The notes under the pieces are model-generated. The model ran no database searches, had not been told where the DNA came from, and saw nothing but the letters and a program-made list of their open reading frames with translations. Made by a program: the position numbers and the translations under genes. From Vreelandella alkaliphila (lineage in GTDB: Bacteria > Pseudomonadota > Gammaproteobacteria > Pseudomonadales > Halomonadaceae), in the NCBI RefSeq assembly GCF_016107625.1, contig NZ_JABASV010000004.1:1-64000 (forward strand): DNA of 64,000 bases, written 5' to 3'. Of the stretch, positions 35,204 through 44,714 are shown piece by piece (the stretch's first letter is position 1; each line of letters opens with the position of its first letter).

Positions 35204-37488
35204 CAGGCGCCTCCTTTACGGACGTTTTTCTCTGGGTCGGCATTACGTAGACGACGTACTTCCGTCACGTTGGGCAACTGCTGGATACGAGAAAACAAAC
35301 GGCCTAACGATTCAAGACCGTCGACTTCCAGCGTGATGCGCAGTCGCGCAATCCCCTCGTCAGTATCTGTCAGCGTATTAACAGCTAATACATTAACCTT
35401 CTCGTTGCCTAGTAGCCCTGTCACGTCGCGTAGTAAGCCGGAGCGATCCCAGGCTTGAATTTCAATAGTGACGGGGTAACGGGTGTGGGCACGTTCGCCC
35501 CACTCTACTTCGATAATGCGCTGGGGCTCTTCCATGCGCAATTGAAGGATGTTGCTGCAATCTTGGCGATGGACGGTGACGCCGCGACCTTGGGTAATAA
35601 AGCCAACAATCGGTTCGCCTGGCACTGGCCGACAGCAATTCGCCATGCTGGTTTTTAAGTTACCGACCCCCAGCACGGTGATGTCGCTTTTGGTCGCTTT
35701 GCTTGGCTGGCGGCGTGGCTTCGCCAGCAACCGATCCAACTGCTCTTGGTCGTCCGTTTCACCAAACAACTGCTGGGCTTGATGAAGCACTTGGCCGATG
35801 CGCAGGTCGCCCGCACCAAGCGCCGCATACATATCGTCGGCGTTTTGGTAGTTAACAGCACCAGCAAGCTTAGCAAGGTCAAGCCCTTCAACATCCAAGC
35901 GGCGCATCTCACGCTCGAACAGCGCCCGCCCTTCGTCTAGGTTCTGGTCTCGTGCTTGGTACTTAAACCATGCCTGAATCTTCGCCCGCGCGCGTGAGGT
36001 GCGCACATAGCCCAAACTGGGGTTTAACCAGTCGCGGCTGGGGCCGCCTTTGGTGGCCGTTAAAATCTCGACCTGCTGGCCGGTTTTTAACTTATAGGTA
36101 AGCGGTACTATCCGGCCGTTAATCTTGGCACCACGGCAGCGGTGACCAATTTCGGTATGCACGCGATAGGCGAAGTCGATGGGTGTGGCAATACGCGGCA
36201 GGTCAATGACATGACCATCGGGAGTGAACACATAGATGCGGTCTGGCGCAACGTCGCTGGAAAGACCTTCACGCAGGTCGCCAAAGCCACCCACTTCATC
36301 CTGCCACTCAAGCACTTGGCGCAACCAGGCAATCTTTTCTTCATAGCTACGGCTTTTGGCGTTGGTATCATGCCCTTTATATCGCCAGTGTGCGCACACG
36401 CCTAATTCTGCTTCGTCATGCATAGCAAAGGTGCGAATCTGGATTTCCAACACCTTATTTTCTGGCCCCATCACCGCGGTATGCAGTGACTGGTAACCGT
36501 TTTTCTTCGGGTTGGCGATATAGTCATCAAACTCGTTGGGTACATGGTGCCAACGCGAGTGAACAATTCCGAGTACGGTATAACAATCGGCCACATCAGG
36601 TACCAGAATGCGCACTGCGCGCACATCGTGCACCTGGGAAAAATCAATCCGTTTGCGCTTCATTTTGCGCCAGATTGAGTAAATGTGCTTGGCTCGCCCA
36701 TCGACGTCATAGTGGTGAATATTCTGGGCTTCCATCAAGCTCTTGATGGTTTCCACCACGTCATGAATATAGCGATCACGATCTAAGCGCTTTTCAGCCA
36801 GCAGCTTAGCAATCGCTTTGTACTCATCTTCATGCAGATAGCGAAACGATAGGTCTTCAAGTTCCCACTTGATTTGTCCTATCCCAAGTCGATGAGCAAG
36901 CGGCGCATAAATATCAGCCACTTCACGTGCGACTTGTAAGCACTTTTCACGGGGCGCATCTTTTACTTGGCGCAAGGCGCAGGTGCGTTCAGCAATTTTG
37001 ATCAATGCAACGCGTACATCTCCAACCATGTTAACCAGCATTTTGCGCAGATTTTCCTGCTGATTATGCTGGCCCATACCATGGTTGGGCGCTAGTGGGT
37101 AGCTAATGGCCGCCATTTGTAAAACGCCATCAATCAGCTTAGCGACCTCTTCGCCAAACCGTTTGGTAACGGCGTCTATACTCAGCAGCCCTTCGCGAAC
37201 CGCGCGATACAGCACGGCAGCCTCAAGGGTTGCTTGATCAAGCTTGAGCTCGGCCAGAATGTCGGCCATTTCCAGCCCCATTCGAAAACTTGAACCTGGC
37301 GAGAGCCACACACGGTGGGTTTGCGGCGCCTCTCGCTCCAACTGTTCAGCAAGCGCGCACGCTTGCAATAGTCGTTCGGGTTCACGTAGGCGCACATCCT
37401 CTTGAAGGCGCGCTAACCACTGCTGTATGTCCACCTTTCCGCTTTCGGTAAGCGGCTGGTCTTCACGCACTTTCACCATGACAATCAT
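35203..37488 (-). CDS. relA: GTP pyrophosphokinase RelA
   Basis: 761 residues. It makes (p)ppGpp on ribosomes during amino acid starvation. The N-terminal HD hydrolase domain is present but degenerate: where active enzymes read HDxxED, this one reads LYRAVREG, so it should be synthetase-only. The synthetase domain (DVRAVRILVPDVADCY, NPKKNGYQSLHTAV, EIQIRTFAMHDEAE), TGS domain (YVFTPDGHVIDLP), a Cys-containing zinc-finger-like region (NLKTSMANCCRPVPGE) and a C-terminal ACT domain (WDRSGLLRDVTGLLGN) follow. It is downstream of rlmD, overlapping mazG. Confidence 0.96.
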   Translation of the reverse strand: MIVMVKVREDQPLTESGKVDIQQWLARLQEDVRLREPERLLQACALAEQLEREAPQTHRVWLSPGSSFRMGLEMADILAELKLDQATLEAAVLYRAVREGLLSIDAVTKRFGEEVAKLIDGVLQMAAISYPLAPNHGMGQHNQQENLRKMLVNMVGDVRVALIKIAERTCALRQVKDAPREKCLQVAREVADIYAPLAHRLGIGQIKWELEDLSFRYLHEDEYKAIAKLLAEKRLDRDRYIHDVVETIKSLMEAQNIHHYDVDGRAKHIYSIWRKMKRKRIDFSQVHDVRAVRILVPDVADCYTVLGIVHSRWHHVPNEFDDYIANPKKNGYQSLHTAVMGPENKVLEIQIRTFAMHDEAELGVCAHWRYKGHDTNAKSRSYEEKIAWLRQVLEWQDEVGGFGDLREGLSSDVAPDRIYVFTPDGHVIDLPRIATPIDFAYRVHTEIGHRCRGAKINGRIVPLTYKLKTGQQVEILTATKGGPSRDWLNPSLGYVRTSRARAKIQAWFKYQARDQNLDEGRALFEREMRRLDVEGLDLAKLAGAVNYQNADDMYAALGAGDLRIGQVLHQAQQLFGETDDQEQLDRLLAKPRRQPSKATKSDITVLGVGNLKTSMANCCRPVPGEPIVGFITQGRGVTVHRQDCSNILQLRMEEPQRIIEVEWGERAHTRYPVTIEIQAWDRSGLLRDVTGLLGNEKVNVLAVNTLTDTDEGIARLRITLEVDGLESLGRLFSRIQQLPNVTEVRRLRNADPEKNVRKGGA

Positions 37489-37549
37489 TCATCCTTTCAG
37501 GGTGACGGCTAGCCACTTTCCGTCACCGAGGCTTGATGCAATGGGCAGG

Positions 37550-39016
37550 CTAGCCCTCGTATTCAAATAGCATCAGCGTTTCCAGGTGAGCAGTGTGTAA
37601 AAACATATCGGCCACTGCTACTTGCTTGACGCGATAACCTGCATGCACAAGATGTGCCGCATCGCGAGCAAGCGTTGCCGGGTCACAAGAAATATAGGCC
37701 ACCCGGGGTACATTGTAACTACCTAATACTTGGCAAGCTGCTTCTGCGCCGCTGCGCGGCGGATCCAGCACAATCGCATCAATTTGCTGATGCTCGCTCA
37801 ATAGCATTTGCACCTTTTTGGCGTCACTTAAGTCTGCTTGCTGGGCATGCACATCCAGTAGATTAGCATCAGCGTTAGCGGTAATTCGCTCCACCATCGC
37901 TGGATTGCCCTCTACAGCAAGCACCTTTGCTCCTGCGGCGGCTAACGGCAAACTGAAGTTACCAATCCCTGCAAAGAGATCTACGAGCTGTTGCCCCGGC
38001 GCTGGCTTTAACCATGCTACCACCTGGGCTACCATCTTTTGGTTAACCTCAGCATTTACCTGTAAAAAGTCACCTGGTGAAAAACGTAACGTCACTAGGC
38101 TGGATGCTTTATCACCCGACAAACAGTGTTCACTTGTGGGTGAACTCGCTCTTTGAATTCCGAGTTCATCAAGATTAAGCACTTCTTGTAGAACGGGTGT
38201 AGCGCCTCCGTGTGCACCATTCCAGTGCAAAACAGGTGTTTCCCGCCCTAACCAAGTGCCGAGCGAGACCTGCTGCTGTTCCGCAAACTGCTGCCAGCGA
38301 GCTCTATCTTGATCATGGGCTTTTAACTGACGCACTAGCACGACTGTCGCCTCATCGGTCGCCAGTAATTCGACATGGCCAACGAGACGGGGCGAGGCTA
38401 ATGTTGCCAGCAGTTGCCGTAACGGAAGAATCAATTTGTTCAGCGCTGGCACCAGCACATGGCACTGCTCAATATCAACTAATCGGTGGCTGTTGGGTGC
38501 TCGAAACCCCAGTAGAACATTCCCCTGACCATCTACCCTAACCCCCAAACGGGCGCGACGTCGGTAGTGCTCGCTACTACCATCTAACGCAGCAATAGGA
38601 CCTAGCGTAAGGCCCTGACGCGCCATTAGCTCGGTGACAACGTCGCGCTTATGCTGGCGTTGTGCAGTAAGATTAAGATGCTGTAAATCACAGCCTCCGC
38701 ACTGCCCAAAGTAAGCACAGGGAGGCTCAACCCGCTGTTCTGAAGAGGTGAGCCGATTTTTTATATGCGCTTCGTCATACCGCTTGCGCGTCACGTGTAT
38801 CGCTACATCGACATGCTCACCGGGAAGCGCTTGATCAATAAAGACTGTTTTTCCCTCGACATTATGCGCTACACCACGACCATCATGAGCTAAACGCTCA
38901 ACCACCAGCGTTGTCGAGATATCATCTTTTGACTCAGTTTTACGGCTTGGTTGGCGAACTAGCCCTGAGTGTCCCGAGGCGGGGCGAGATGGCCGCCGCT
39001 TACCCAACATGGCCAT
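37550..39016 (-). CDS. rlmD: 23S rRNA (uracil(1939)-C5)-methyltransferase RlmD
   Basis: 488 residues, somewhat longer than E. coli RlmD (433). An N-terminal TRAM domain is followed by the iron-sulfur cysteines in CAYFGQCGGCDLQHL. The C-terminal Rossmann domain has LVDLFAGIGNFSLPLA (SAM), VLDPPRSGAEAACQ and AYISCDPATLARD with the catalytic cysteine. The first ~40 residues are basic and variable. It starts one base after the cysM stop. The order cysM-rlmD-relA-mazG matches Pseudomonas. Confidence 0.94.
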   Translation of the reverse strand: MAMLGKRRPSRPASGHSGLVRQPSRKTESKDDISTTLVVERLAHDGRGVAHNVEGKTVFIDQALPGEHVDVAIHVTRKRYDEAHIKNRLTSSEQRVEPPCAYFGQCGGCDLQHLNLTAQRQHKRDVVTELMARQGLTLGPIAALDGSSEHYRRRARLGVRVDGQGNVLLGFRAPNSHRLVDIEQCHVLVPALNKLILPLRQLLATLASPRLVGHVELLATDEATVVLVRQLKAHDQDRARWQQFAEQQQVSLGTWLGRETPVLHWNGAHGGATPVLQEVLNLDELGIQRASSPTSEHCLSGDKASSLVTLRFSPGDFLQVNAEVNQKMVAQVVAWLKPAPGQQLVDLFAGIGNFSLPLAAAGAKVLAVEGNPAMVERITANADANLLDVHAQQADLSDAKKVQMLLSEHQQIDAIVLDPPRSGAEAACQVLGSYNVPRVAYISCDPATLARDAAHLVHAGYRVKQVAVADMFLHTAHLETLMLFEYEG

Positions 39017-39913
39017 CTATAACTCCGGGGCAAATAAGCCTGTGGAAAGGTAGCGATCGCCTCGGTCACAAACGATGAAGACAATGACCGCGTTCTCAGT
39101 TTGTTCTGCGATACGCAATGCTCCAGCCAAACTGCCACCTGACGACACCCCGGCAAAAATACCTTCTTCACGAGCCAAGCGGCGCATGTGGGCTTCTGCT
39201 TCTTGCTGAGCGATATCAAGGGTGATATCGACCCTTGGTGCTTCAAAAATCGACGGCAAGTACTCTTTTGGCCAACGACGAATCCCCGGGATGCTCGCAC
39301 CATCCGCCGGTTGCAAACCGACAATTTGGATCGCTGGGTTTTGTTCCTTAAGATAACGAGACACTCCCATGATGGTGCCCGTGGTCCCCATTGAACTGAC
39401 AAAATGCGTCACTTCACCGCCGGTTTGCTGCCACACTTCGGGCCCCGTTGTGCGATAGTGCGCAAGCGGGTTATCTGGATTGGCAAATTGGTTTAGCGGT
39501 TTACCTTCGCCTCTTGCAATCATCGCATCGGCAATATCTCGCGCCTCTTCCATCCCGCCTTCTTTGCTCGCTGACACCAATGTGGCGCCGTAAGCCGCCA
39601 TCGCCTGCTTACGCTCTTCAGAAGCGTTTTCAGGCATGATTAGCGTCATTTTGTAACCTTTGATAGCCGCGGCCATGGCCAACGCAATACCCGTATTACC
39701 CGAGGTTGCTTCCACCAGCGTATCGCCTGGAACAATATCGCCCCGCGCTTCAGCTTCACTTAACATAGAGAGTGCTGGGCGATCTTTCACCGAACCAGCA
39801 GGGTTATTACCTTCTAGCTTGGCTAGAAGCGTGTTATTACGACCAGCCGTTATGCGCTTTAAACGAACCAGTGGCGTATTGCCAACCACATCTTCGAGCG
39901 TCGGATAATTCAT
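39017..39913 (-). CDS. cysM: cysteine synthase B
   Basis: 298 residues from ATG at 39913 (AAGGA upstream). A PLP enzyme that forms cysteine from O-acetylserine and sulfide or thiosulfate. The PLP lysine is in GSVKDRPALSM; EATSGNTGIALA is the substrate loop, and FVSSMGTTGTIMG the phosphate-binding loop. The N-terminal YPTLEDVVGNTPLVRL and the C-terminal GIFAGVSSGGSLAGAL agree with CysM rather than CysK. It is divergent from the gacS-type kinase, with a 91-base gap between starts. Confidence 0.93.
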   Translation of the reverse strand: MNYPTLEDVVGNTPLVRLKRITAGRNNTLLAKLEGNNPAGSVKDRPALSMLSEAEARGDIVPGDTLVEATSGNTGIALAMAAAIKGYKMTLIMPENASEERKQAMAAYGATLVSASKEGGMEEARDIADAMIARGEGKPLNQFANPDNPLAHYRTTGPEVWQQTGGEVTHFVSSMGTTGTIMGVSRYLKEQNPAIQIVGLQPADGASIPGIRRWPKEYLPSIFEAPRVDITLDIAQQEAEAHMRRLAREEGIFAGVSSGGSLAGALRIAEQTENAVIVFIVCDRGDRYLSTGLFAPEL

Positions 39914-40004
39914 CGTACATTCCTTATCATCACCATTATGCTGCATTATATCGGTGCTGCCGTTAGCTTGACAGGCAACCTCATTGAATCAACGAGCTTC
40001 TCTC

Positions 40005-42704
40005 ATGTCTTTAAACACGCGCTTACTCTTTGCGTTACTCGGATTTCCGCTTCTTGTCTATGCCGTCATGGCACTATTGTTGGTGATGCAAAGCGAGACC
40101 ACCGGCCATGACATGCTAGAAGAGCGCTTAGTTAGCGCCGGTGAATTACTGGCACCAAGCCTGAGTAACGCCATGTTAGATGGCGACCTGCCTCGTTTAG
40201 AAGCCATTGCCCGACAGCTTCTGGAGCACAAAGGGTTACGTGCGGTGACGCTTTTCGACGAGCAAGGAAGTCGCTTATTGGTACTGGGATATTCGATACC
40301 TCCACCACCTCGCCTAAATGCTCCTAATGCTACGACACTCACCATGGATGAAGCTATTTGGCGTTTACAGGTACCTTTAACCACGTCTTACGGCCAACCA
40401 TCTAATCTCGCTAATACTGGCTGGCTTGAAGCCGAAATGGACATACGCACGCTTAAACTGGAGCGCTATAAGCTCATTGCCAGTCTTAGCTTAGGCGGCA
40501 TGCTGCTTGGGCTGCTGCTTTTTTTAGTCGCGTTTGCGATCAGCCGCTACGCTACTCGTCCAATTGAAGAGGCGAACCAAGCGCTTTATCGCCTATCCCG
40601 GGGGGACTACCGGCCTTATATGGTGGCTGCCCGCCCTACTGAGTTTCGGCAACTGGCAGAACATATCAATGGGTTAGCGGAACATTTCCGGCAAGCTCAG
40701 CATGATATGCAAAGCCAAATCGAGCAAGCGACCAGTGAACTACAAGAGTCCATGGAGACGATTGAAGAGCAAAATATCAAACTCGATCTTGCTCATCGAA
40801 GCGCTCTACGCGCGAATGCAGTGAAGTCCGAATTTCTGGCTAATATGAGCCACGAAATCCGCACCCCTTTAAATGGCATCATCGGTTTTTGCCGTTTATT
40901 AGGCCGCTCATCTCTCGACGCTCGGCAGAAAGAATGGCTAGAACACGTGCACCGTGCGTGCGATAACCTGTTGATGCTAGTAAATGATGTGTTGGACTTC
41001 TCGAAACTAGAAGCCGACCGGCTGACGTTAGAAGAAGTCGATATCGATCTTGTGTCGCTGATGGATGAAGTTGTTGGCCTTCATGCACCTGAAGCTCAAC
41101 GCAAACGACTGCATTTAGTGGCGATGGTTTATGACGATGTGCCGTCAACGCTTCGCGGCGACCCGCTACGCATCCATCAAGTCCTCAATAATTTGACCAG
41201 CAATGCCCTGAAATTTACCCAGAAGGGAGAAATCATCATGCGTGCCATGCTGGACAGTCAGGAGGGCCAGCATGTCGTGCTGCGAATTAGCGTTAGTGAC
41301 ACAGGCATTGGCTTGAACGATAAACAACAAAAGCAGCTATTTAGTGCCTTTTCCCAGGCAGATCCTAGTCACTCCAGACAATTTGGCGGTAGTGGTTTAG
41401 GGCTGACGATTTGCAGGCAATTAGTTCAACGAATGGGCGGAGAGATTTCAGTTGATAGCGAGCCTGGAGAAGGTGCGACGTTCTCATTTACGTTGCCGCT
41501 ACTTGCCGACATGACCAAGGAACGGCCGCAGGAACTCTCACTCGACGGCTCAATTGTTCGTTTACATGAGCCCCATCTACCCACTCGCAATGTGTTGGAA
41601 CACTTAATGGAACGCTGGGGCGCAACTGCCGTCTCTTTTATTGAATCTGGCAACGAACAGCTGCTACTGCTGAGCCTAGATCATGATGACTTCATCGGTG
41701 AGCGAAAGACGTATTGGCAGTCAGTAATTGCTCAAGCGCCCTGCCCAACACTCATCCTTGCAAACGCCACTAGCTTTGAACTGCCTCACTGGGAGCTTCC
41801 TAATGGGGGGGATATACTGTGTAAACCATTTACCAGAACTCAATTGGTTGCCACGTTCAAACAACTATTAGAACCTGTCACAACCACTATTTCTGCCAAC
41901 GCACAAACGATTAAAGTACTTCCTTCGTCAACATTCACGGTTCTGATCGTTGACGATAATGCGCCCAACCGCGAACTATTAAAAGCCATGCTCGAAAATG
42001 AGCATATCAACATTGTATTAGCTGCCAGCGGCCAGGAAGCGTTGGATTACGCACGTCAGAACGAAGCAGACATGGTGCTAATGGATATTCGTATGCCTGA
42101 TATGGACGGTGTTCAAACCACCCAGGCTTTGCGGCGCATTAATAATAGCTGGGCGCGCTGCCCAATTATTGCCGTGACCGCACACGTGCTAAGCGATGAA
42201 CGTCAGCAGTGGCTTGTGGAGGGTTTAGACGACGTATTGGTGAAGCCTATCAATGAAACTCAGCTGCAACAGCAGTTACAACGCTTCTTGGGTATTACGC
42301 TGCCAATCAGTCCGCTGTTACAGGCGACCCCAAAAGCCCCTGCTCTTGGATATACACCCGCCTCGTTATCCGTCATTGACCTTGAGCTGGGTACGCGACT
42401 AGCAGGCGGCAACCCCGAGTTCGCCAAACAGCAGCTAAAGCGACTGATCGATAGCCTAAGTGAATGCGAACAGCAAATTCGCAGCGCTTTCGAAGAAAAC
42501 AACCTGACGGTCTTGCTCGATCATGTTCATGCGCTCAATGGTGCCAGCCGTTACTGCGGAGCACCCGAGCTCGCGCTAACGGTCGAAACGTTGGAGACAC
42601 GTTTACGCACCGGGGGCTTGGAACAGGCTGAAAATTTACTTGATAAGCTGTATGCCGCCATCAAACGCCTCAGGGAGCAGCGAAGCACCTTGAATCAGCG
42701 CTAG
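40005..42704 (+). CDS. gacS: hybrid sensor histidine kinase, GacS/BarA type
   Basis: 899 residues from ATG at 40005; an in-frame TTG at 39984 is less likely. It is the inner-membrane sensor that, through GacA/UvrY, controls Csr/Rsm small RNAs. Order: TM helix near 5-27, periplasmic domain (~30-155), TM helix near 160-182, HAMP, coiled coil, HisKA with His283 (SHEIRTPLNG), HATPase with SDTGIGL and GGSGLGLTI, a degenerate receiver-like stretch, a receiver with Asp694 (VLMDIRMPD), and a C-terminal HPt with His842 (HALNG). All phosphorelay residues are present. Its neighbours cysM and relA match the Pseudomonas gacS locus. Confidence 0.92.
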   Translation: MSLNTRLLFALLGFPLLVYAVMALLLVMQSETTGHDMLEERLVSAGELLAPSLSNAMLDGDLPRLEAIARQLLEHKGLRAVTLFDEQGSRLLVLGYSIPPPPRLNAPNATTLTMDEAIWRLQVPLTTSYGQPSNLANTGWLEAEMDIRTLKLERYKLIASLSLGGMLLGLLLFLVAFAISRYATRPIEEANQALYRLSRGDYRPYMVAARPTEFRQLAEHINGLAEHFRQAQHDMQSQIEQATSELQESMETIEEQNIKLDLAHRSALRANAVKSEFLANMSHEIRTPLNGIIGFCRLLGRSSLDARQKEWLEHVHRACDNLLMLVNDVLDFSKLEADRLTLEEVDIDLVSLMDEVVGLHAPEAQRKRLHLVAMVYDDVPSTLRGDPLRIHQVLNNLTSNALKFTQKGEIIMRAMLDSQEGQHVVLRISVSDTGIGLNDKQQKQLFSAFSQADPSHSRQFGGSGLGLTICRQLVQRMGGEISVDSEPGEGATFSFTLPLLADMTKERPQELSLDGSIVRLHEPHLPTRNVLEHLMERWGATAVSFIESGNEQLLLLSLDHDDFIGERKTYWQSVIAQAPCPTLILANATSFELPHWELPNGGDILCKPFTRTQLVATFKQLLEPVTTTISANAQTIKVLPSSTFTVLIVDDNAPNRELLKAMLENEHINIVLAASGQEALDYARQNEADMVLMDIRMPDMDGVQTTQALRRINNSWARCPIIAVTAHVLSDERQQWLVEGLDDVLVKPINETQLQQQLQRFLGITLPISPLLQATPKAPALGYTPASLSVIDLELGTRLAGGNPEFAKQQLKRLIDSLSECEQQIRSAFEENNLTVLLDHVHALNGASRYCGAPELALTVETLETRLRTGGLEQAENLLDKLYAAIKRLREQRSTLNQR

Positions 42705-42720
42705 TCCGTTAGCGCTCAAG

Positions 42721-42776
42721 TACTAACGTTCAAGTACTAACGTTCAAGTACTAACGTTCAAGTACTAACGTTCAAG
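42721..42776. repeat. 14-bp tandem repeat at the 3' end of acpS
   Basis: TACTAACGTTCAAG is repeated exactly four times (42721-42734, 42735-42748, 42749-42762, 42763-42776), with a partial copy to the left. The rightmost copy encodes the last codons and stop of acpS (minus strand LeuGluArg-stop), so the array looks like a tandem duplication of that gene's end. It fills the gap between the convergent gacS and acpS genes. Confidence 0.95.
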
Positions 42777-43142
42777 TACCACAAATGCCACCGCGTAATC
42801 TGCTTCATCACTGAGCGTTATATGAGTAGCCGAGGCGCCGCTAGCTTGAAATAGACGAAGCGCCTCACCACTTAGCTGCAGGCTTGGCTTACCAAGTGAA
42901 TCATTGAGAATCTGAATATCGCCCCATTGCATACCGCTTCTCAGGCCAAGCCCAAGCGCTTTAACATACGCTTCTTTCGCCGCAAAACGCTTTGCCAAAT
43001 AGCTAGCGGGATGACCTTTTGTCTGCCACACAGCTTGCTCTTCAGGGCCTAAAATTCGCTGGGCAAAGCGTGGCCCATGACGCTTTACTGCCTTAGCAAA
43101 GCGCTCGACACGGGCGATATCCGATCCAATTCCGACAATCAT
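42765..43142 (-). CDS. acpS: holo-[acyl-carrier-protein] synthase
   Basis: 125 residues, the standard length. It attaches 4'-phosphopantetheine from CoA to acyl carrier protein. MIVGIGSDIARVERF carries the Mg-binding Asp8, and RFAAKEAYVKALGLG the Glu/Lys of the second motif. The ATG at 43142 follows the pdxJ stop by one base. A longer frame upstream (to 43214) only reads the pdxJ repeat out of frame and is not part of the protein. The 3' end overlaps a 14-bp repeat array. The pdxJ-acpS order is classic. Confidence 0.95.
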   Translation of the reverse strand: MIVGIGSDIARVERFAKAVKRHGPRFAQRILGPEEQAVWQTKGHPASYLAKRFAAKEAYVKALGLGLRSGMQWGDIQILNDSLGKPSLQLSGEALRLFQASGASATHITLSDEADYAVAFVVLER

Positions 43143-43143
43143 C

Positions 43144-43974
43144 TTAGTGGCTACAGCAACCGTCATGCTTGTGTTCGTGCTCATGTTCATGCTCATGTTC
43201 ATGCTCATGAGCATCTAACGCCGCCATTAGTCCAGCTTCCTGACCAGCAATGATCAAGCGTTTCATTTCTTGAATGGCGTCCTTCAACCCGACAAAAAGA
43301 GCTCGAGCAATAATGGCGTGACCAATATTGAGCTCATTAACACCCGGCAGCGCAGCAATCGCCTCAACGTTGTGGTAGTGCAAGCCATGCCCAGCATTAA
43401 CCACTAAGCCAGCAGAAACAGCGTGAATGGCCGCTGTACTCAGGCGTTCATATTCAGCAATAGCAGCCGTACTGCCAGGTTTTGCTTCTGCATAGGCTCC
43501 GGTATGAAGTTCAATCGTTGGTGCCCCTGCACGAATGGCAGCATCAATTTGTGCGTTATCAGGATCGATGAACAAAGACACGTCGCAACCGGCTGCGCTT
43601 AAGCGTTGACAGGCATTGGCAATATGATCAAAACCACCCACAACGTCCAAACCACCTTCAGTGGTTAGCTCTTCACGCTTTTCTGGTACTAAACACACGT
43701 GCGCCGGGCGTATTTCCTCAGCCAGCACTAGCATTTCTTCAGTGACAGCCATCTCTAAATTCATGCGCGTATTAAGCACTTCTGCCAATAGGCGAACGTC
43801 TCTAGGCTGAATATGGCGACGATCTTCACGCAGGTGAACCGTGATGCCATCAGCGCCGGCTTCTTCTGCTAGCAGTGCCGCTTGAACAGGGTCAGGGTAA
43901 CGAGTACCGCGCGCTTGACGTAGCGTCGCAATGTGATCGATGTTAACGCCTAATAAAATCCTCGGAGGATGCAT
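43144..43974 (-). CDS. pdxJ: pyridoxine 5'-phosphate synthase with His-rich C-terminal tail
   Basis: 276 residues from ATG at 43974 (GGAGA upstream); an earlier in-frame start would overlap recO. It condenses amino-acetone phosphate and deoxyxylulose phosphate to pyridoxine phosphate. The TIM-barrel motifs are intact: [42 protein letters not shown] and [13 protein letters not shown]. coli PdxJ ends near residue 243. Here the protein continues into about six His-Glu pairs and then HKHDGCCSH. That tail could bind divalent metal; its coding DNA is a short tandem repeat. It lies between recO and acpS. Confidence 0.94.
   Translation of the reverse strand: MHPPRILLGVNIDHIATLRQARGTRYPDPVQAALLAEEAGADGITVHLREDRRHIQPRDVRLLAEVLNTRMNLEMAVTEEMLVLAEEIRPAHVCLVPEKREELTTEGGLDVVGGFDHIANACQRLSAAGCDVSLFIDPDNAQIDAAIRAGAPTIELHTGAYAEAKPGSTAAIAEYERLSTAAIHAVSAGLVVNAGHGLHYHNVEAIAALPGVNELNIGHAIIARALFVGLKDAIQEMKRLIIAGQEAGLMAALDAHEHEHEHEHEHEHKHDGCCSH
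43164..43212. repeat. 12-bp tandem repeat encoding the PdxJ His-Glu tail
   Basis: The unit GTTCATGCTCAT is repeated about three times with a diverged copy at each side (GTGTTCGTGCTCAT to the left, GAGCAT to the right). The six-base sub-unit encodes one His-Glu pair on the minus strand, so loss or gain of units changes tail length without a frameshift. Confidence 0.85.
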
Positions 43975-44009
43975 CACGTGTCTCCAATAAGTGATATCAA
44001 GATGCCCAC

Positions 44010-44714
44010 CTAGCGCTGTCGGCGGCGGGCCAAATCGAGCATTAGTTCTCGGGAACGTAAAGCAGTCGCGCCCAAATGAGGCGCAAGTGCTGCCCGCATA
44101 ACCGCTTTTAATGCACTTGCTAAGCCAACGGGCTGCCAATCGCCTTGATCAATATAGCGCAGCGTGCGGCCTTCGATGCCCTGCTCAGCAGGTACAAAAG
44201 CACGGCTTGCTGCATCAAATCGATAACGCGTTTGAGGATCGAGAGCACCGCCATCGTAGGTACAAAAACGCGGCGTTGCCTCAAGCGTCTCCAACAGCGC
44301 CCATTCAAAACGTCGCAGCGCCAAGGCGCGGTTTGCCGGTGTTGGCAATGCTTCTAAAAGCGCGCTATAAAATGCAAAAACCTCTGGCGCTGCAAGCTCC
44401 AAAGGCAGTAGACGCGTGGCTATTTCATTGGCATATAAGCCGCAGAGCAACCCTTCTCCGGCTAGCAGTGCCGTCTGGCCTCGCGACTCCATCAGCATTA
44501 ATCGCTTTAGCTCACGCTCGCCGCGCCAAGACACAAACAAAGGGGTAAAGGGTTGCAGCCGTTGACGCGACTTAGAACCTGGCCGCTGCCCTCCATGGGC
44601 AACGGCGCGGATACGGCCATGGTTAAGGGTTAACAAATCCACCAGCGCACTGGTTTCACGGTAAGGCCTGCGATGCAGTAAAAACGCTGGCTCTGCCGAC
44701 ATGGAAGCACTCAA
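44010..44714 (-). CDS. recO: DNA repair protein RecO
   Basis: 234 residues. RecO loads RecA with RecR at single-strand gaps. The N-terminal OB-fold carries [26 protein letters not shown] and VAHGGQR. The helical domain follows with [15 protein letters not shown] and [11 protein letters not shown]. The family zinc-binding cysteines seen in some RecO are not present, as in enterics. Its ATG overlaps the era stop, and it ends 35 bases before pdxJ. Confidence 0.93.
   Translation of the reverse strand: MSASMSAEPAFLLHRRPYRETSALVDLLTLNHGRIRAVAHGGQRPGSKSRQRLQPFTPLFVSWRGERELKRLMLMESRGQTALLAGEGLLCGLYANEIATRLLPLELAAPEVFAFYSALLEALPTPANRALALRRFEWALLETLEATPRFCTYDGGALDPQTRYRFDAASRAFVPAEQGIEGRTLRYIDQGDWQPVGLASALKAVMRAALAPHLGATALRSRELMLDLARRRQR

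Noticed and set aside
43143-43214. A 24-residue Met/Ser/Asn-rich N-terminal extension of AcpS
   Set aside because: It is the pdxJ His-Glu repeat read in another frame. AcpS proteins begin at MIVGIGSDI, and the ATG at 43142 fits.
43975-44139. N-terminal extension of PdxJ
   Set aside because: It would overlap recO and has no similarity to the family; the ATG at 43974 has a GGAGA site.
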